Source of the DNA: Pseudaquabacterium inlustre
GTDB lineage: Bacteria; Pseudomonadota; Gammaproteobacteria; Burkholderiales; Burkholderiaceae_C
Length of the DNA stretch: 64,000 nt
Assembly: GCF_038066595.1 (NCBI RefSeq)
Contig: NZ_JBBUTH010000004.1
Location: 434,001-498,000, forward strand
Direction: 5' to 3'
The translations under genes were made by a program, and so were the position numbers. This document shows, one piece after another, positions 34,907 to 44,588 of the stretch (the first letter of the stretch is position 1; the number at the start of each line of letters is the position of its first letter). The notes below the pieces were generated by a model, which saw only the letters and a list, made by a program, of their open reading frames with translations, was not told the DNA's origin and ran no database searches.

Positions 34907-36049
34907 TCACTTGAACAGGTCCTTGACCCGGTCGGTCCAGCTCTTGGCGTTGGGCGAGTGCTTCTCGCCGCCCTTCTTCAGGCTCTCGTCCAGCTCCTTG
35001 AGCAGCTTGCGCTGGTGCTCGGTGAGCTTGACCGGCGTTTCCACCGCCACATGGGCGTACAGGTCGCCGGGGTAGCTGCTGCGCAGGCCCTTGATGCCCT
35101 TGCCGCGCAGGCGGAAGGTCTTGCCGTGCTGCGTGCCCTCGGGCAGCTCGATCTCGGCCTTACCGGCCAGCGTGGGCACCTCGATCGTGCCGCCCAGCGC
35201 CACGGTGGTGAACGACACCGGCACCGTGCAGTGCAGGTCGTCGCCATCGCGTTCGAAGATGTCGTGCTCCTTGATGCGGATCTCGATGTAGAGATCGCCC
35301 GCGGGGCCGCCATTGGTGCCGGGTTCGCCGTTGCCGGCCGAGCGGATGCGCATGCCTTCGTTGATGCCGGCGGGGATCTTCACCTCCAGCGTCTTCTGGC
35401 GCTTGATCTTGCCGGCGCCGTTGCAGCTGGTGCAGGGCTCGGGGATCACCTTGCCGGTGCCGTGGCAGTGCGGGCAGGTCTGCTGGATGCTGAAGAAGCC
35501 CTGGCGCATGTGCACGGTGCCCGAGCCATTGCAGGTCGGGCAGGTCTTGACGCTGGTGCCGGGCTTGGCGCCGGTGCCGTGGCAGGTGTCGCAGCTGTCC
35601 CAGCTGGGGATGCGGATCTGCGCTTCCTTGCCGTTGGCGGCCTCTTCCAGCGTGATCTCCATCGCGTAGCTCAGGTCGGCACCGCGGTAGACCTGCTGGC
35701 CCCCGCCGCCGCCACGCCGGCCGCCGTTGAAGATGTCGCCGAAGATGTCGCCAAAGGCCTCGGCGAAGCCGCCGAAGCCTTCCGCGCCAGGGCCGCCGCG
35801 GCCCATGCCGCTGTTGGGATCCACACCGGCGTGGCCGTACTGGTCGTAGGCCTGGCGCTTGGCGGGCTCGGAGAGCATCTCGTAGGCCTCCTTGGCCTCC
35901 TTGAATTTCTCTTCCGCCTTCTTGGCCTCGTCACCCTGGTTGCGGTCCGGGTGGTACTTCATGGCCAGCTTGCGGTAGGCCTTCTTGATGTCGTCGTCCG
36001 AGGCGTTCTTGGCGACGCCAAGCACCTCGTAGTAGTCGCGCTTTGCCAT
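34907..36049 (-). CDS. dnaJ: Chaperone protein DnaJ
   Basis: Hsp40 co-chaperone that stimulates DnaK ATPase and delivers substrates. The 380-residue protein has the J-domain with the HPD tripeptide (KYHPDRNQGD, about residues 31-40), a Gly-rich linker, a zinc-finger domain with four CxxCxGxG repeats (CDTCHGTG, CPTCNGSG, CPHCHGTG, CTSCNGAG) and the C-terminal peptide-binding domain. It is the last gene of grpE-dnaK-dnaJ, 122 bases after dnaK. Confidence 0.98.
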   Translation of the reverse strand: MAKRDYYEVLGVAKNASDDDIKKAYRKLAMKYHPDRNQGDEAKKAEEKFKEAKEAYEMLSEPAKRQAYDQYGHAGVDPNSGMGRGGPGAEGFGGFAEAFGDIFGDIFNGGRRGGGGGQQVYRGADLSYAMEITLEEAANGKEAQIRIPSWDSCDTCHGTGAKPGTSVKTCPTCNGSGTVHMRQGFFSIQQTCPHCHGTGKVIPEPCTSCNGAGKIKRQKTLEVKIPAGINEGMRIRSAGNGEPGTNGGPAGDLYIEIRIKEHDIFERDGDDLHCTVPVSFTTVALGGTIEVPTLAGKAEIELPEGTQHGKTFRLRGKGIKGLRSSYPGDLYAHVAVETPVKLTEHQRKLLKELDESLKKGGEKHSPNAKSWTDRVKDLFK

Positions 36050-36136
36050 GGAAGTTCTCTGCTGCTTTCAAGCGGGAACGCCGCGGCGGGCTCGGGGCTG
36101 GCTGCCCACAGGCCCGCACGCGGCGGTTCGGGGAAG

Positions 36137-36164
36137 GGCCGCCCGGTGCATCACCGCGGCGGCC
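36137..36164 (-). other. Hairpin between dnaK and dnaJ
   Basis: A two-part stem lies just beyond the dnaK stop: GGCCGCC (36137-36143) pairs with GGCGGCC (36158-36164), and inside it GGTG pairs with CACC around a CAT loop. No T-run follows. It may moderate read-through into dnaJ or protect the dnaK 3' end. Confidence 0.5.
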
Positions 36165-36171
36165 GCGTCCA

Positions 36172-38127
<1,956 letters not shown>

Positions 38128-38164
38128 GTTCTTGCTCCGTGTGAGAGGGATTCGGTTGTCGTTG

Positions 38165-38192
38165 AGTTGTGGTTTTTCGCGGCGCTTTCAAG
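38165..38192 (-). promoter_or_regulatory. Sigma-32-type heat-shock promoter of dnaK
   Basis: Read on the minus strand, CTTGAAA (38192-38186) is followed after exactly 13 bases by CCACAACT (38172-38165), close to the sigma-32 -10 CCCCATnT. Transcription would start about 30 bases before the dnaK ATG. No CIRCE element (TTAGCACTC inverted repeat) is present. Confidence 0.65.
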
Positions 38193-38255
38193 TGGCTGGC
38201 GCTGTGGGGAGCGCTCTCCAGCTTGTGGTAGGCCAGTGCCCGCCCGCGCCGGTGT

Positions 38256-38852
38256 TCACTTGGGTGCGGCCACGGTCACCAGGGCCGGCCGCAGCACGCG
38301 GTCGGCGATCAGGTAGCCCTTCTGCAGCACGGCCACCACGGTGTTGGGGTCCTGCTCGGCCGGCACCATGCTGATCGCCTGGTGCTGGTGCGGGTCGAAC
38401 TTGGTGCCGGCCGGCGGCGCGATCTGCACCACCTTGTTGCGCTCCAGCGCCTGGGTCAGCTGGCGCAGCGTGGCGTGCACGCCTTCGAGCACCTGCTCCA
38501 CCTTGGCATCGGGCATGGCAATGGCGGCCTGCATGCTGTCCATCACCGGCAACAGGCTCTCGGCGAAGGACTCGACCGCGAACTTGCGCACCTTGGAGAT
38601 CTCTTCCTCGGTGCGGCGGCGGATGTTCTCGGTCTCGGCCTTGGCGCGCAGGTAGGCGTCGGACACCTCGGTGTGCTTGGCCTGCAGTTCGGCCAGGCGC
38701 TGCTCCAGCGAGGGTTCGGCGGCCGCGGCGGCCACGGCGTCCAGGTTGATCTCGGGCGCGCCCTCGGCGGCCTGGGCGGCGGCCGCAGCGGCAGCGGCCA
38801 GGGCCTCGTCGGTGTTCGGGGCGGACGAAGACGGGTTGTTCTCCGGGGTCAT
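38256..38852 (-). CDS. grpE: Nucleotide exchange factor GrpE
   Basis: Releases ADP from DnaK. Motifs of the dimerisation helix (ELQAKHTEVSDAYLRAKAETENIRRRTEEEI) and head domain (FDPHQHQAISMVPAEQDPNTVV, GYLIADRVLRPALVTVA) are clear. I place the start at ATG 38852 (198 residues, MTPENNPSS) because AAGG lies 8 bases upstream and the sigma-32-type promoter would start transcription near 38896. The longer reading from a GTG at 38891 has no ribosome-binding site and would be almost leaderless. The N-terminus holds an Ala-rich stretch. Confidence 0.93.
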   Translation of the reverse strand: MTPENNPSSSAPNTDEALAAAAAAAAQAAEGAPEINLDAVAAAAAEPSLEQRLAELQAKHTEVSDAYLRAKAETENIRRRTEEEISKVRKFAVESFAESLLPVMDSMQAAIAMPDAKVEQVLEGVHATLRQLTQALERNKVVQIAPPAGTKFDPHQHQAISMVPAEQDPNTVVAVLQKGYLIADRVLRPALVTVAAPK

Positions 38853-38902
38853 CTCGGTGGCCTTGGCGGTTTTCTTGAAGGGGTTGAACACGATTGCAGG
38901 CG

Positions 38903-38930
38903 ATGTGGGGGGCGTTGCCCGCGTTTCAAG
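38903..38930 (-). promoter_or_regulatory. Sigma-32-type heat-shock promoter of grpE
   Basis: On the minus strand CTTGAAA (38930-38924) is followed by a 13-base spacer and CCCCACAT (38910-38903), a near-consensus sigma-32 promoter. Its predicted start lies about 45 bases before the ATG at 38852. Confidence 0.75.
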
Positions 38931-39050
38931 AGGGGGGAAGCAAAATGGGTGTAGGGGCGGTGCCGGACTCCCGGCGCGCTGCCGATCGACGGTCCCGGCG
39001 ATGCCCGGCCAGGGCCTGGGGCTGCGCCGGACGGGGCCTGGCAGTGGCCG

Positions 39051-39554
39051 TCAGGCGTCGTCGATCTCGGCCCGCCAGCGCTGCCAGCCGGGGGCCGGGC
39101 CCGCATTGTCGTCGGACAGGCCGTCCTGGGCGCGCACCAGGTCGCGCCGGTCGCGCTTGGTGGGGCGGCCCTGGCGGCTGGCGGCGATGGCCAGCGCCGG
39201 CTCGGCGGCCAGGCGGCGCGCCTCGGCAGCCTGCAGGCGGGCGGCCACGCTCTCCGGCGTTTCCTCGTACAGCGCCTGCGCCACTGGCGCCGGGCCGCGC
39301 ATGTGGCTGAGCGCCTTCACCGTCACGGTGCGGCGCACGGGGCCCTGGCGCAGTTCCACCAGGTCACCCGGGCGCAGCGTGCGCGAGGGCTTGGCCGGCT
39401 GGCCGTTGACGGCGATGCGGCCCTTGCCGATCTCGTCGGCGGCCAGCGAGCGGGTCTTGTAGAAGCGTGCCGCCCACAGCCACTTGTCCAGGCGCAGGGC
39501 CTCGGCATCGCCCGGGCCGTCGGCCGGATGCGGGGTCTTGTCGCGGGAGCTCAT
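39051..39554 (-). CDS. hslR: S4-domain RNA-binding heat-shock protein (Hsp15-like)
   Basis: Small RNA-binding protein resembling Hsp15, which in E. coli recycles stalled 50S subunits carrying nascent chains. The 167-residue protein has the S4 fold at about residues 20-80 (LRLDKWLWAARFYKTRSLAA, IGKGRIAVNGQPAKPSRTLR, PGDLVELRQGP). The C-terminus is basic and longer than in E. coli. Its ATG overlaps the stop of the upstream histidine kinase by 4 bases, an unusual coupling; grpE lies downstream but nearly 160 bases from its end. Symbol assigned by similarity. Confidence 0.82.
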   Translation of the reverse strand: MSSRDKTPHPADGPGDAEALRLDKWLWAARFYKTRSLAADEIGKGRIAVNGQPAKPSRTLRPGDLVELRQGPVRRTVTVKALSHMRGPAPVAQALYEETPESVAARLQAAEARRLAAEPALAIAASRQGRPTKRDRRDLVRAQDGLSDDNAGPAPGWQRWRAEIDDA

Positions 39555-41089
39555 GGTGCCGGATTGTCGACGATGGGCAGCCGCACGCTGGCGGCCAGCC
39601 CGCAGATGCGGCCGTCGACCACGCGGTTGTCCAGCGCCAACTGGCCGCCCAGCGAGGCCACGATCTCGCGGCAGATGGCCAGGCCCAGGCCGGCGCCGTC
39701 GGCGGCCACCACGTCGGCGTCGCCACGGGCGAAGGGCTGCGTCAGACGCGGGCGCAGCGCGTCGGCGATGCCGGGGCCGTGGTCCAGGATGGCCAGCACG
39801 GCGGTGTCGCCGGTGGTGGGAGCCGCGGCGCTGGCGATACCCGTGGCCGGGCCGGCGCGGGCCGGCTCGCGCGTCAGCCGCACGGTCAGCGGTGCGCCTT
39901 CGGGCGACACGCGGATGGCGTTGTGCAGCAGGTTGCGCGCCAGTTCGCGCAGCGACCAGTCGTGCGCGCGCACCGGCAGCGGCGCCACGTCGAGCTCGAA
40001 ATCCAGGTTGCGTGCCGCTATCAGCGGCGCCAGGTCCAGCGCCACCTCGCGCAGCACGCCGGCCCAGTCGAGCACCGGTGCGTCGCCCTGCTGGCGCAGC
40101 TGCTCCACCTTGGCCAGCGCCAGCATCTGGTTGGCCAGCCGCGTGGCGCCCTCGACGGTGTGGCCGATCTCGGCCAGGGCCTCGCGCGCCGGCAGGTCGC
40201 CACGCAGCGCCGACTGCACCTGCACGCGCAGTACGGCCAGCGGCGTGCGCAGCTGGTGCGAGGCATCGCGCACGAAGCGCTTCTGGTGCGCCAGCAGCCG
40301 CGCCTGGCGCTGCAGCGCGTCGTTGCTGGCCTCCACCAGCGGGCGCAGCTCGCGCGGCGCGTCGGCGCCGTCCAGCGGCCGCAGGTCGCCGGCGCTGCGT
40401 GCCACGATCGCGGCGCTGAGCCGGCGCACCGGCCGCGTGACCCAGTGCACCACGGCCGCCACCACCGCGGCGATCACCGCCATCAGCAGGGCCTGGCGCC
40501 ACAGCGTGTCCAGCAGCATCTGGCGCGCCAGGGTCTGGCGCAGCTCCAGCGTCTCGGCCACCTGGATGGTGGCCGTGCCCTGCGTCACCGAGCTGGCCAC
40601 CGGCTGCAGCAGCACGGCCACGCGCACCGGCTGGCCGCGGTAGTGGTCGTCGTAGAAGTCGACCAGCGCGGCGTAGATGCCGCGGTCGGGGATGCGGCCG
40701 CGCCACACCGGCAGGTCGTCGAAGCCCGAGACATGCTCGCCCTGGAAGCCGGTGACGCGGTAGTACATGCGGCTGCGGTTGTCGGCCTCGAAGGCCTCCA
40801 GCGCGGCATAGGGCACCTGGGCCAGCAGGCGTGGCGCGCCATCGGGGCCGGTGACGGTGAGCAGCTCGCCGATGGCCTTGGCCGAGGCCAGCAGCGTGCG
40901 GTCGTAGGCGATGTCGGCCGAGTGCAGGGCCTGGCGGTAGATCGAGGCGGTGTTCAGCGCCAGCAGCAGGCCCACCGGTAGCCCGATGCCCAGCAGCAGC
41001 CGCGCACGCATCGACAGGCGCTGCAGCGCGCGGCGGGCGCGGGCCCGCAGCGGCGCCACGGTGTCAGCCGGCGGCCGAGGTGCCGTCAT
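39551..41089 (-). CDS. tctE: Sensor histidine kinase (TctE-like)
   Basis: Membrane sensor predicted to respond to tricarboxylates. The 512-residue protein has a first membrane helix at about residues 30-47, a periplasmic sensor region, a second helix near 160-180, HAMP-like linker, the phospho-acceptor His278 in RDASHQLRTPLAVL, N-box ELARNLLHNAIRVS, and G-boxes ILDHGPGIAD and GAGLGLAICREIV. It overlaps the regulator gene by 26 bases and sits opposite the porin-tctCBA genes, the typical arrangement. The start is 48 bases upstream of the first membrane helix and is only approximate. Confidence 0.87.
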   Translation of the reverse strand: MTAPRPPADTVAPLRARARRALQRLSMRARLLLGIGLPVGLLLALNTASIYRQALHSADIAYDRTLLASAKAIGELLTVTGPDGAPRLLAQVPYAALEAFEADNRSRMYYRVTGFQGEHVSGFDDLPVWRGRIPDRGIYAALVDFYDDHYRGQPVRVAVLLQPVASSVTQGTATIQVAETLELRQTLARQMLLDTLWRQALLMAVIAAVVAAVVHWVTRPVRRLSAAIVARSAGDLRPLDGADAPRELRPLVEASNDALQRQARLLAHQKRFVRDASHQLRTPLAVLRVQVQSALRGDLPAREALAEIGHTVEGATRLANQMLALAKVEQLRQQGDAPVLDWAGVLREVALDLAPLIAARNLDFELDVAPLPVRAHDWSLRELARNLLHNAIRVSPEGAPLTVRLTREPARAGPATGIASAAAPTTGDTAVLAILDHGPGIADALRPRLTQPFARGDADVVAADGAGLGLAICREIVASLGGQLALDNRVVDGRICGLAASVRLPIVDNPAP

Positions 41090-41762
41090 CGGCCTTCAGC
41101 AGGTAGCCCAGGCCGCGCAGCGTGACGATGCGCGCCCCGGTGCGCAACAGCTTCTTGCGCAGGCGGTAGGCCACCACCTCGATGGCGTCGGGCTGCACAT
41201 CGGGCTCGTCGGCGAACACCAGGGCCAGCAGCCGCTCCTTGGCCACCGCCTGGCCCGGCCGCGCCAGCAGCGCGCGCAGCAGCGCGGTCTCGCGCGGGGC
41301 CAGCTCCAGCGCCTCGCCGCGGTGGTAGATGGCGCCGCTGTCGGCATCCACCTGCAGGCCCAGAAAGCCGCCCGACGCCTCGCCGCCGCCCGTGCCGCGG
41401 CGCGCCAGCGCACGCAGCCGCGCCTCCAGCTCGTCCAGGTCGAAGGGCTTGGGCAGGTAGTCGTCGGCGCCGGTGTTCAGGCCCAGCACGCGGTCGCCCA
41501 CGGTGCCGCGGGCGGTGAGGATCAGCACCGGCGTGCGCAGGCCCTCGGCACGGGCGTCCGACAGCACCTGCAGGCCGTCGCGGCCGGGCAGGCCCAGGTC
41601 GAGCAGCACCACGTCGGGGCAGCTGGCACGCCAGCGCTCCAGCGCGCGCGCGCCATCGCCGCAGCACACCACCTGCACACCGCCCGCGCGTTCGAGACTG
41701 CGGCGCAGCGTGGCCTGCATGGCCTCGTTGTCTTCGATCAGCAGCACTTTCACGGCGCGCAC
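41064..41762 (-). CDS. tctD: OmpR-family response regulator (TctD-like)
   Basis: DNA-binding partner of the adjacent kinase. The 232-residue protein has a receiver domain with Asp10/Asp11, phospho-acceptor Asp55 (VVLLDLGLPGRDG) and Lys105 (DYLPKPF), then an OmpR-type winged helix (ELAPRETALLRALLARPGQA; VEVVAYRLRKKLL; RGLGYLL). It is divergent from the tricarboxylate porin and transporter genes, which it most likely activates. The gene begins 173 bases from the porin start. Confidence 0.88.
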   Translation of the reverse strand: MRAVKVLLIEDNEAMQATLRRSLERAGGVQVVCCGDGARALERWRASCPDVVLLDLGLPGRDGLQVLSDARAEGLRTPVLILTARGTVGDRVLGLNTGADDYLPKPFDLDELEARLRALARRGTGGGEASGGFLGLQVDADSGAIYHRGEALELAPRETALLRALLARPGQAVAKERLLALVFADEPDVQPDAIEVVAYRLRKKLLRTGARIVTLRGLGYLLKADDGTSAAG

Positions 41763-41847
41763 CTTAGCAGCGCCGGTGGCCGGCCGGGGCTGCCGGTGCC
41801 CTGGGTGTGGGGGTCTCGTGGTTTACCCGGATCTCGCGGACAGCGGT

Positions 41848-41893
41848 TTGACAGCCTGGCTGTCGAGCATGCCGGTCGGTGGGCTCGGCATGC
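41848..41893. promoter_or_regulatory. Inverted repeats in the tctD-porin divergent region
   Basis: Two adjacent dyads lie here: GACAGCC-T-GGCTGTC (41850-41864), overlapping a TTGACA (41848-41853), and GCATGCCG (41867-41874) paired with CGGCATGC (41886-41893). No good -10 follows the TTGACA at 16-18 bp, consistent with an activator-dependent promoter. They are candidates for TctD binding; this is positional inference. Confidence 0.45.
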
Positions 41894-41935
41894 GGCCGGG
41901 CCACCGTTGTCATGACATCCGCAGGAGACAAGACC

Positions 41936-42973
41936 TTGAGCACCCCGATCCCCTTCGCCCACGCCGGCCGCGCACTGGCCGCAGCCGCCCTCGTCGCCCT
42001 GTCGGCACCGGCCTTTGCGCAGAGCAACGTCACCGTCTTCGGCGTGCTCGACGTCGGCGTGCAGCAGCTCACCAACGGCAGCAAGCGCCTGAACCTGATG
42101 AGCATCGACGGCCTGCAGACCAGCCGCCTGGGCTTCCGCGGCACCGAGGACCTGGGCGACGGCATGAGCGCCAGCTTCCACCTCGAAGGCGCGCTGAGCC
42201 CCGACACCGGCGGCAGCAGCCTGGACTTCCGCCGCCGCTCCACGGTCGGCCTGGCCAAGAAGGGCATGGGCGAGCTGCGCATCGGCCGCGACTACACGCC
42301 CACCTTCTGGAGCATCAGCCGCTTCAACGCCTTCGGCACCAACGGCGTGGGCGCGGCCAGCAACCTGCTGTACGGCTTCGACGGCCTGTCGAGCACGGCC
42401 TCCAGCGTGGTGCGCGCCAGCAACTCGGTGGGCTACCACCTGCCCGACACGCTGGGTGGCGTGTACGGCCAGGCCATGTACGCCTTTGGCGAGGGCGCGC
42501 CGGGCAAGTACGCCGGTGCGCGCATCGGCTATGCCAACAAGGACCTGGACGTGGCCGCGGCCTACTCGACCACCGAGAACAACGCTGCCGGCGACGACTT
42601 CAAGGTGACCAACCTGGGCGGCAGCTACAAGTTCGGCGACGCCCGCGTGATGGTGCTGCTGCACCGCAGCGAGCAGACCACGCGCAAGCAGGACGGCTGG
42701 TCGCTGGGCGGCACCTACAGCCTGGGCCTGACCACGCTGCGCGCCAGCGTCACCCGCGCCCACTACACCAACTCGGTGGGCAGCGTGGACTACAGCGGCA
42801 ACCAGATCGCCTTCGGCGCGGTGCATGCCCTGTCCAAGCGCACCTCGCTGTATGCGACCATCTCGCGCGTGGCCAACAGCTCGGGTGCCAAGTACGTGAT
42901 CCCGGGCGGCAACACCGTCAGCGCCGGCCAGGGCTCGCGTGGCACCGAGGCGGGCATCTACCACACGTTCTGA
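41936..42973 (+). CDS. Outer-membrane porin, probable tricarboxylate channel
   Basis: Gram-negative porin of the Burkholderiales type, probably the outer-membrane entry for citrate or related acids (role like OpdH). The start is a TTG at 41936 because AGGAG lies 8 bases upstream and it gives a clean signal peptide (ALAAAALVALSAPAFA, cleavage before QSNVTVFGVLDVG). The 345-residue protein shows SRLGFRGTEDLGDGMSASFHLE, FDFRRRSTVGL-like LDFRRRSTVGLAKKG and the terminal barrel strand ending in YHTF. It is divergent from tctD and precedes tctC. Confidence 0.88.
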   Translation: MSTPIPFAHAGRALAAAALVALSAPAFAQSNVTVFGVLDVGVQQLTNGSKRLNLMSIDGLQTSRLGFRGTEDLGDGMSASFHLEGALSPDTGGSSLDFRRRSTVGLAKKGMGELRIGRDYTPTFWSISRFNAFGTNGVGAASNLLYGFDGLSSTASSVVRASNSVGYHLPDTLGGVYGQAMYAFGEGAPGKYAGARIGYANKDLDVAAAYSTTENNAAGDDFKVTNLGGSYKFGDARVMVLLHRSEQTTRKQDGWSLGGTYSLGLTTLRASVTRAHYTNSVGSVDYSGNQIAFGAVHALSKRTSLYATISRVANSSGAKYVIPGGNTVSAGQGSRGTEAGIYHTF

Positions 42974-43040
42974 TCGTTCCCTTTCATGCCGTGTGCGCGG
43001 CCTTGACGCCGCCGCACGGCTCACATGCAGGAGACACGGC

Positions 43041-44003
43041 ATGCGCCGCAACGACTTCCTCAAGACCCTGCTCGCCCTGGGCGCGGGCGCCAGCCTGATG
43101 CAGCGCGCCGACGCGGCCGGGGCCAACCTGAAGATGATGATCCCGGCCAACCCCGGCGGCGGCTGGGACGGCACCGGCCGTGCGCTGGGCAAGGCCCTGA
43201 TCGAGGCCGGCGCGGCCGCCACCGTGAACTACGAGAACAAGGGCGGCGCGGCCGGCGCCATCGGTCTGGCGCAGTTCGTCAACGCCAGCAAGGGCGACCC
43301 GAATGCGCTGATGGTGATGGGCGCCGTGATGGTGGGCGGCATCATCGCCGGCAAGCCGCCGGTGACGCTGTCGCAGGCCACGCCGGTGGCGCGCCTGCTC
43401 AGCGAGTACCAGGTGTTCGTGGTGCCGGCGGCCTCGCCGCTGAAGTCGATGAAGGAAGTCGTCGAGCAGCTCAAGAAGGACCCCGGCAGCGTGAAGTGGG
43501 GTGGCGGTTCGCGCGGCTCCACCGAGCACATCGCCGCGGCCATGCTGGCGCGCGAGGTGGGCGTGGACGCCGGCAAGATCAACTACGTGGCCTTCCGCGG
43601 GGGCGGCGAGGCCGTGGCCGCTGTGCTGGGCGGCAACGTCACGGTAGGCGGCAGCGGCTACACCGAGTTCGGTGAGTACATCAAGAGCGGCAAGATGCGC
43701 CCGATCGCCGTGACCTCGCCCACGCGCCTGAAGGGCGTGGACGCACCCACGCTGAAGGAGCTGGGCTTCAACGTCGAGATCGGCAACTGGCGCGGTGTCT
43801 ATGCCGCCCCCGGCATCACGCCCGAGCAGCGCAAGGCCCTGACCGACATGGTGCTCAAGGCCACCAAGAGCGCCGCCTGGGCGCAGGCCGTCGAGACCAA
43901 CGGCTGGACGCCGGCCGTGATGTCCGGCCCCGAGTTCGACAAGTTCGTCGACGACCAGTTCGCCGCGCTGCGTGCGGTGATGGTCAAGGCCGGCATGATC
44001 TGA
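43041..44003 (+). CDS. tctC: Tricarboxylate-binding periplasmic protein (Bug/TctC family)
   Basis: High-affinity periplasmic receptor of the tripartite tricarboxylate transporter. The start at ATG 43041 follows AGGAGACACGGC. The 320-residue precursor has a twin-arginine-like signal (MRRNDFLKTLLALGAGA). The mature part contains MMIPANPGGGWDGTGRALGKAL with the ligand loop, NYENKGGAAGAIGL and SVKWGGGSRGSTEHIAAAML. It ends one base into tctB. Its position among porin, TctB and TctA fixes the role; the exact acid is not determined. Confidence 0.93.
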   Translation: MRRNDFLKTLLALGAGASLMQRADAAGANLKMMIPANPGGGWDGTGRALGKALIEAGAAATVNYENKGGAAGAIGLAQFVNASKGDPNALMVMGAVMVGGIIAGKPPVTLSQATPVARLLSEYQVFVVPAASPLKSMKEVVEQLKKDPGSVKWGGGSRGSTEHIAAAMLAREVGVDAGKINYVAFRGGGEAVAAVLGGNVTVGGSGYTEFGEYIKSGKMRPIAVTSPTRLKGVDAPTLKELGFNVEIGNWRGVYAAPGITPEQRKALTDMVLKATKSAAWAQAVETNGWTPAVMSGPEFDKFVDDQFAALRAVMVKAGMI

Positions 44004-44575
44004 TGGGCGCCGCCGCGCATCATCCCAAGCAGCTGGCGGTGGGCGCGGGCGTGCTCGCGCTGGCCGGCCTGCTGGCGGCCGGCGCGTCGCAGATCGGCGG
44101 CGACGCCGGCTACGGCGGCGTGGGCCCGTCCTTCCTGGCCTGGGCGGTCAGCGCGCTGCTGGGCGGCTGCGGCCTGCTGCTGCTGCGCGAGGCGCTGAGC
44201 GGCGGCTTTCGCGGCATGCCGGTCGACGAGGACGGCGAGGCCGGCGGCGGCGCTGATGCGGCCGACGCCACTGATGCCGCCGATGCCGCTGATGCCGTTG
44301 ATGGCGCCTACTGGCCCGGCTTCGCCTGGGTCAGTGCCGGCATCCTGCTGAACGCGGCGCTGATCACGCGCCTGGGCTTCATCCTCAGCTGCGCGCTGTG
44401 CTTCGCGTTCGCGGTGCGTGGCTTCAAGGGCTCGCAGGGCCGCGGCACGCACGGCGTGGCTGCCTGGCTGCGCGACGGCCTGATCGGCATGGCCATCGCC
44501 GCGCCGGTGTACTGGATGTTTTCAAAGGGCCTGGCGATCAGCCTGCCGGGCCTGACCAGCACCGGCTGGATCTGA
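44003..44575 (+). CDS. tctB: Tripartite tricarboxylate transporter small subunit TctB
   Basis: Small membrane subunit of the transporter with four predicted membrane helices (for example about residues 11-30, 45-65, 107-135 and 155-180). The 190-residue protein contains a hydrophilic loop with six Ala/Thr/Val-Asp-Ala triplets (residues about 84-101) encoded by a 9-base tandem repeat. The start overlaps the tctC stop by one base; tctA follows 13 bases later. Confidence 0.87.
   Translation: MGAAAHHPKQLAVGAGVLALAGLLAAGASQIGGDAGYGGVGPSFLAWAVSALLGGCGLLLLREALSGGFRGMPVDEDGEAGGGADAADATDAADAADAVDGAYWPGFAWVSAGILLNAALITRLGFILSCALCFAFAVRGFKGSQGRGTHGVAAWLRDGLIGMAIAAPVYWMFSKGLAISLPGLTSTGWI
44252..44305 (+). 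repeat. 9-bp tandem repeat inside tctB
   Basis: Six consecutive 9-base units related to GCTGATGCC, in frame, encode the tripeptides ADA-ADA-TDA-ADA-ADA-VDG in the loop between membrane helices of TctB. Because the unit is a multiple of three, copy changes would alter loop length without a frameshift. Confidence 0.8.
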
Positions 44576-44588
44576 CGGAGTCGCGGAG

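Noticed and set aside
36045..36072. Third CTTGAAA, before dnaJ, as a sigma-32 promoter
   Set aside because: The -35 is perfect, but 13 bases on the sequence is TCCATGGC, a poor -10 that contains the dnaJ start codon, so no usable transcript would result.
41848..41876. TTGACA as a complete sigma-70 promoter for the porin
   Set aside because: No TATAAT-like hexamer occurs at 16-18 bp; the bases there are GC-rich. Kept only as part of an operator region.
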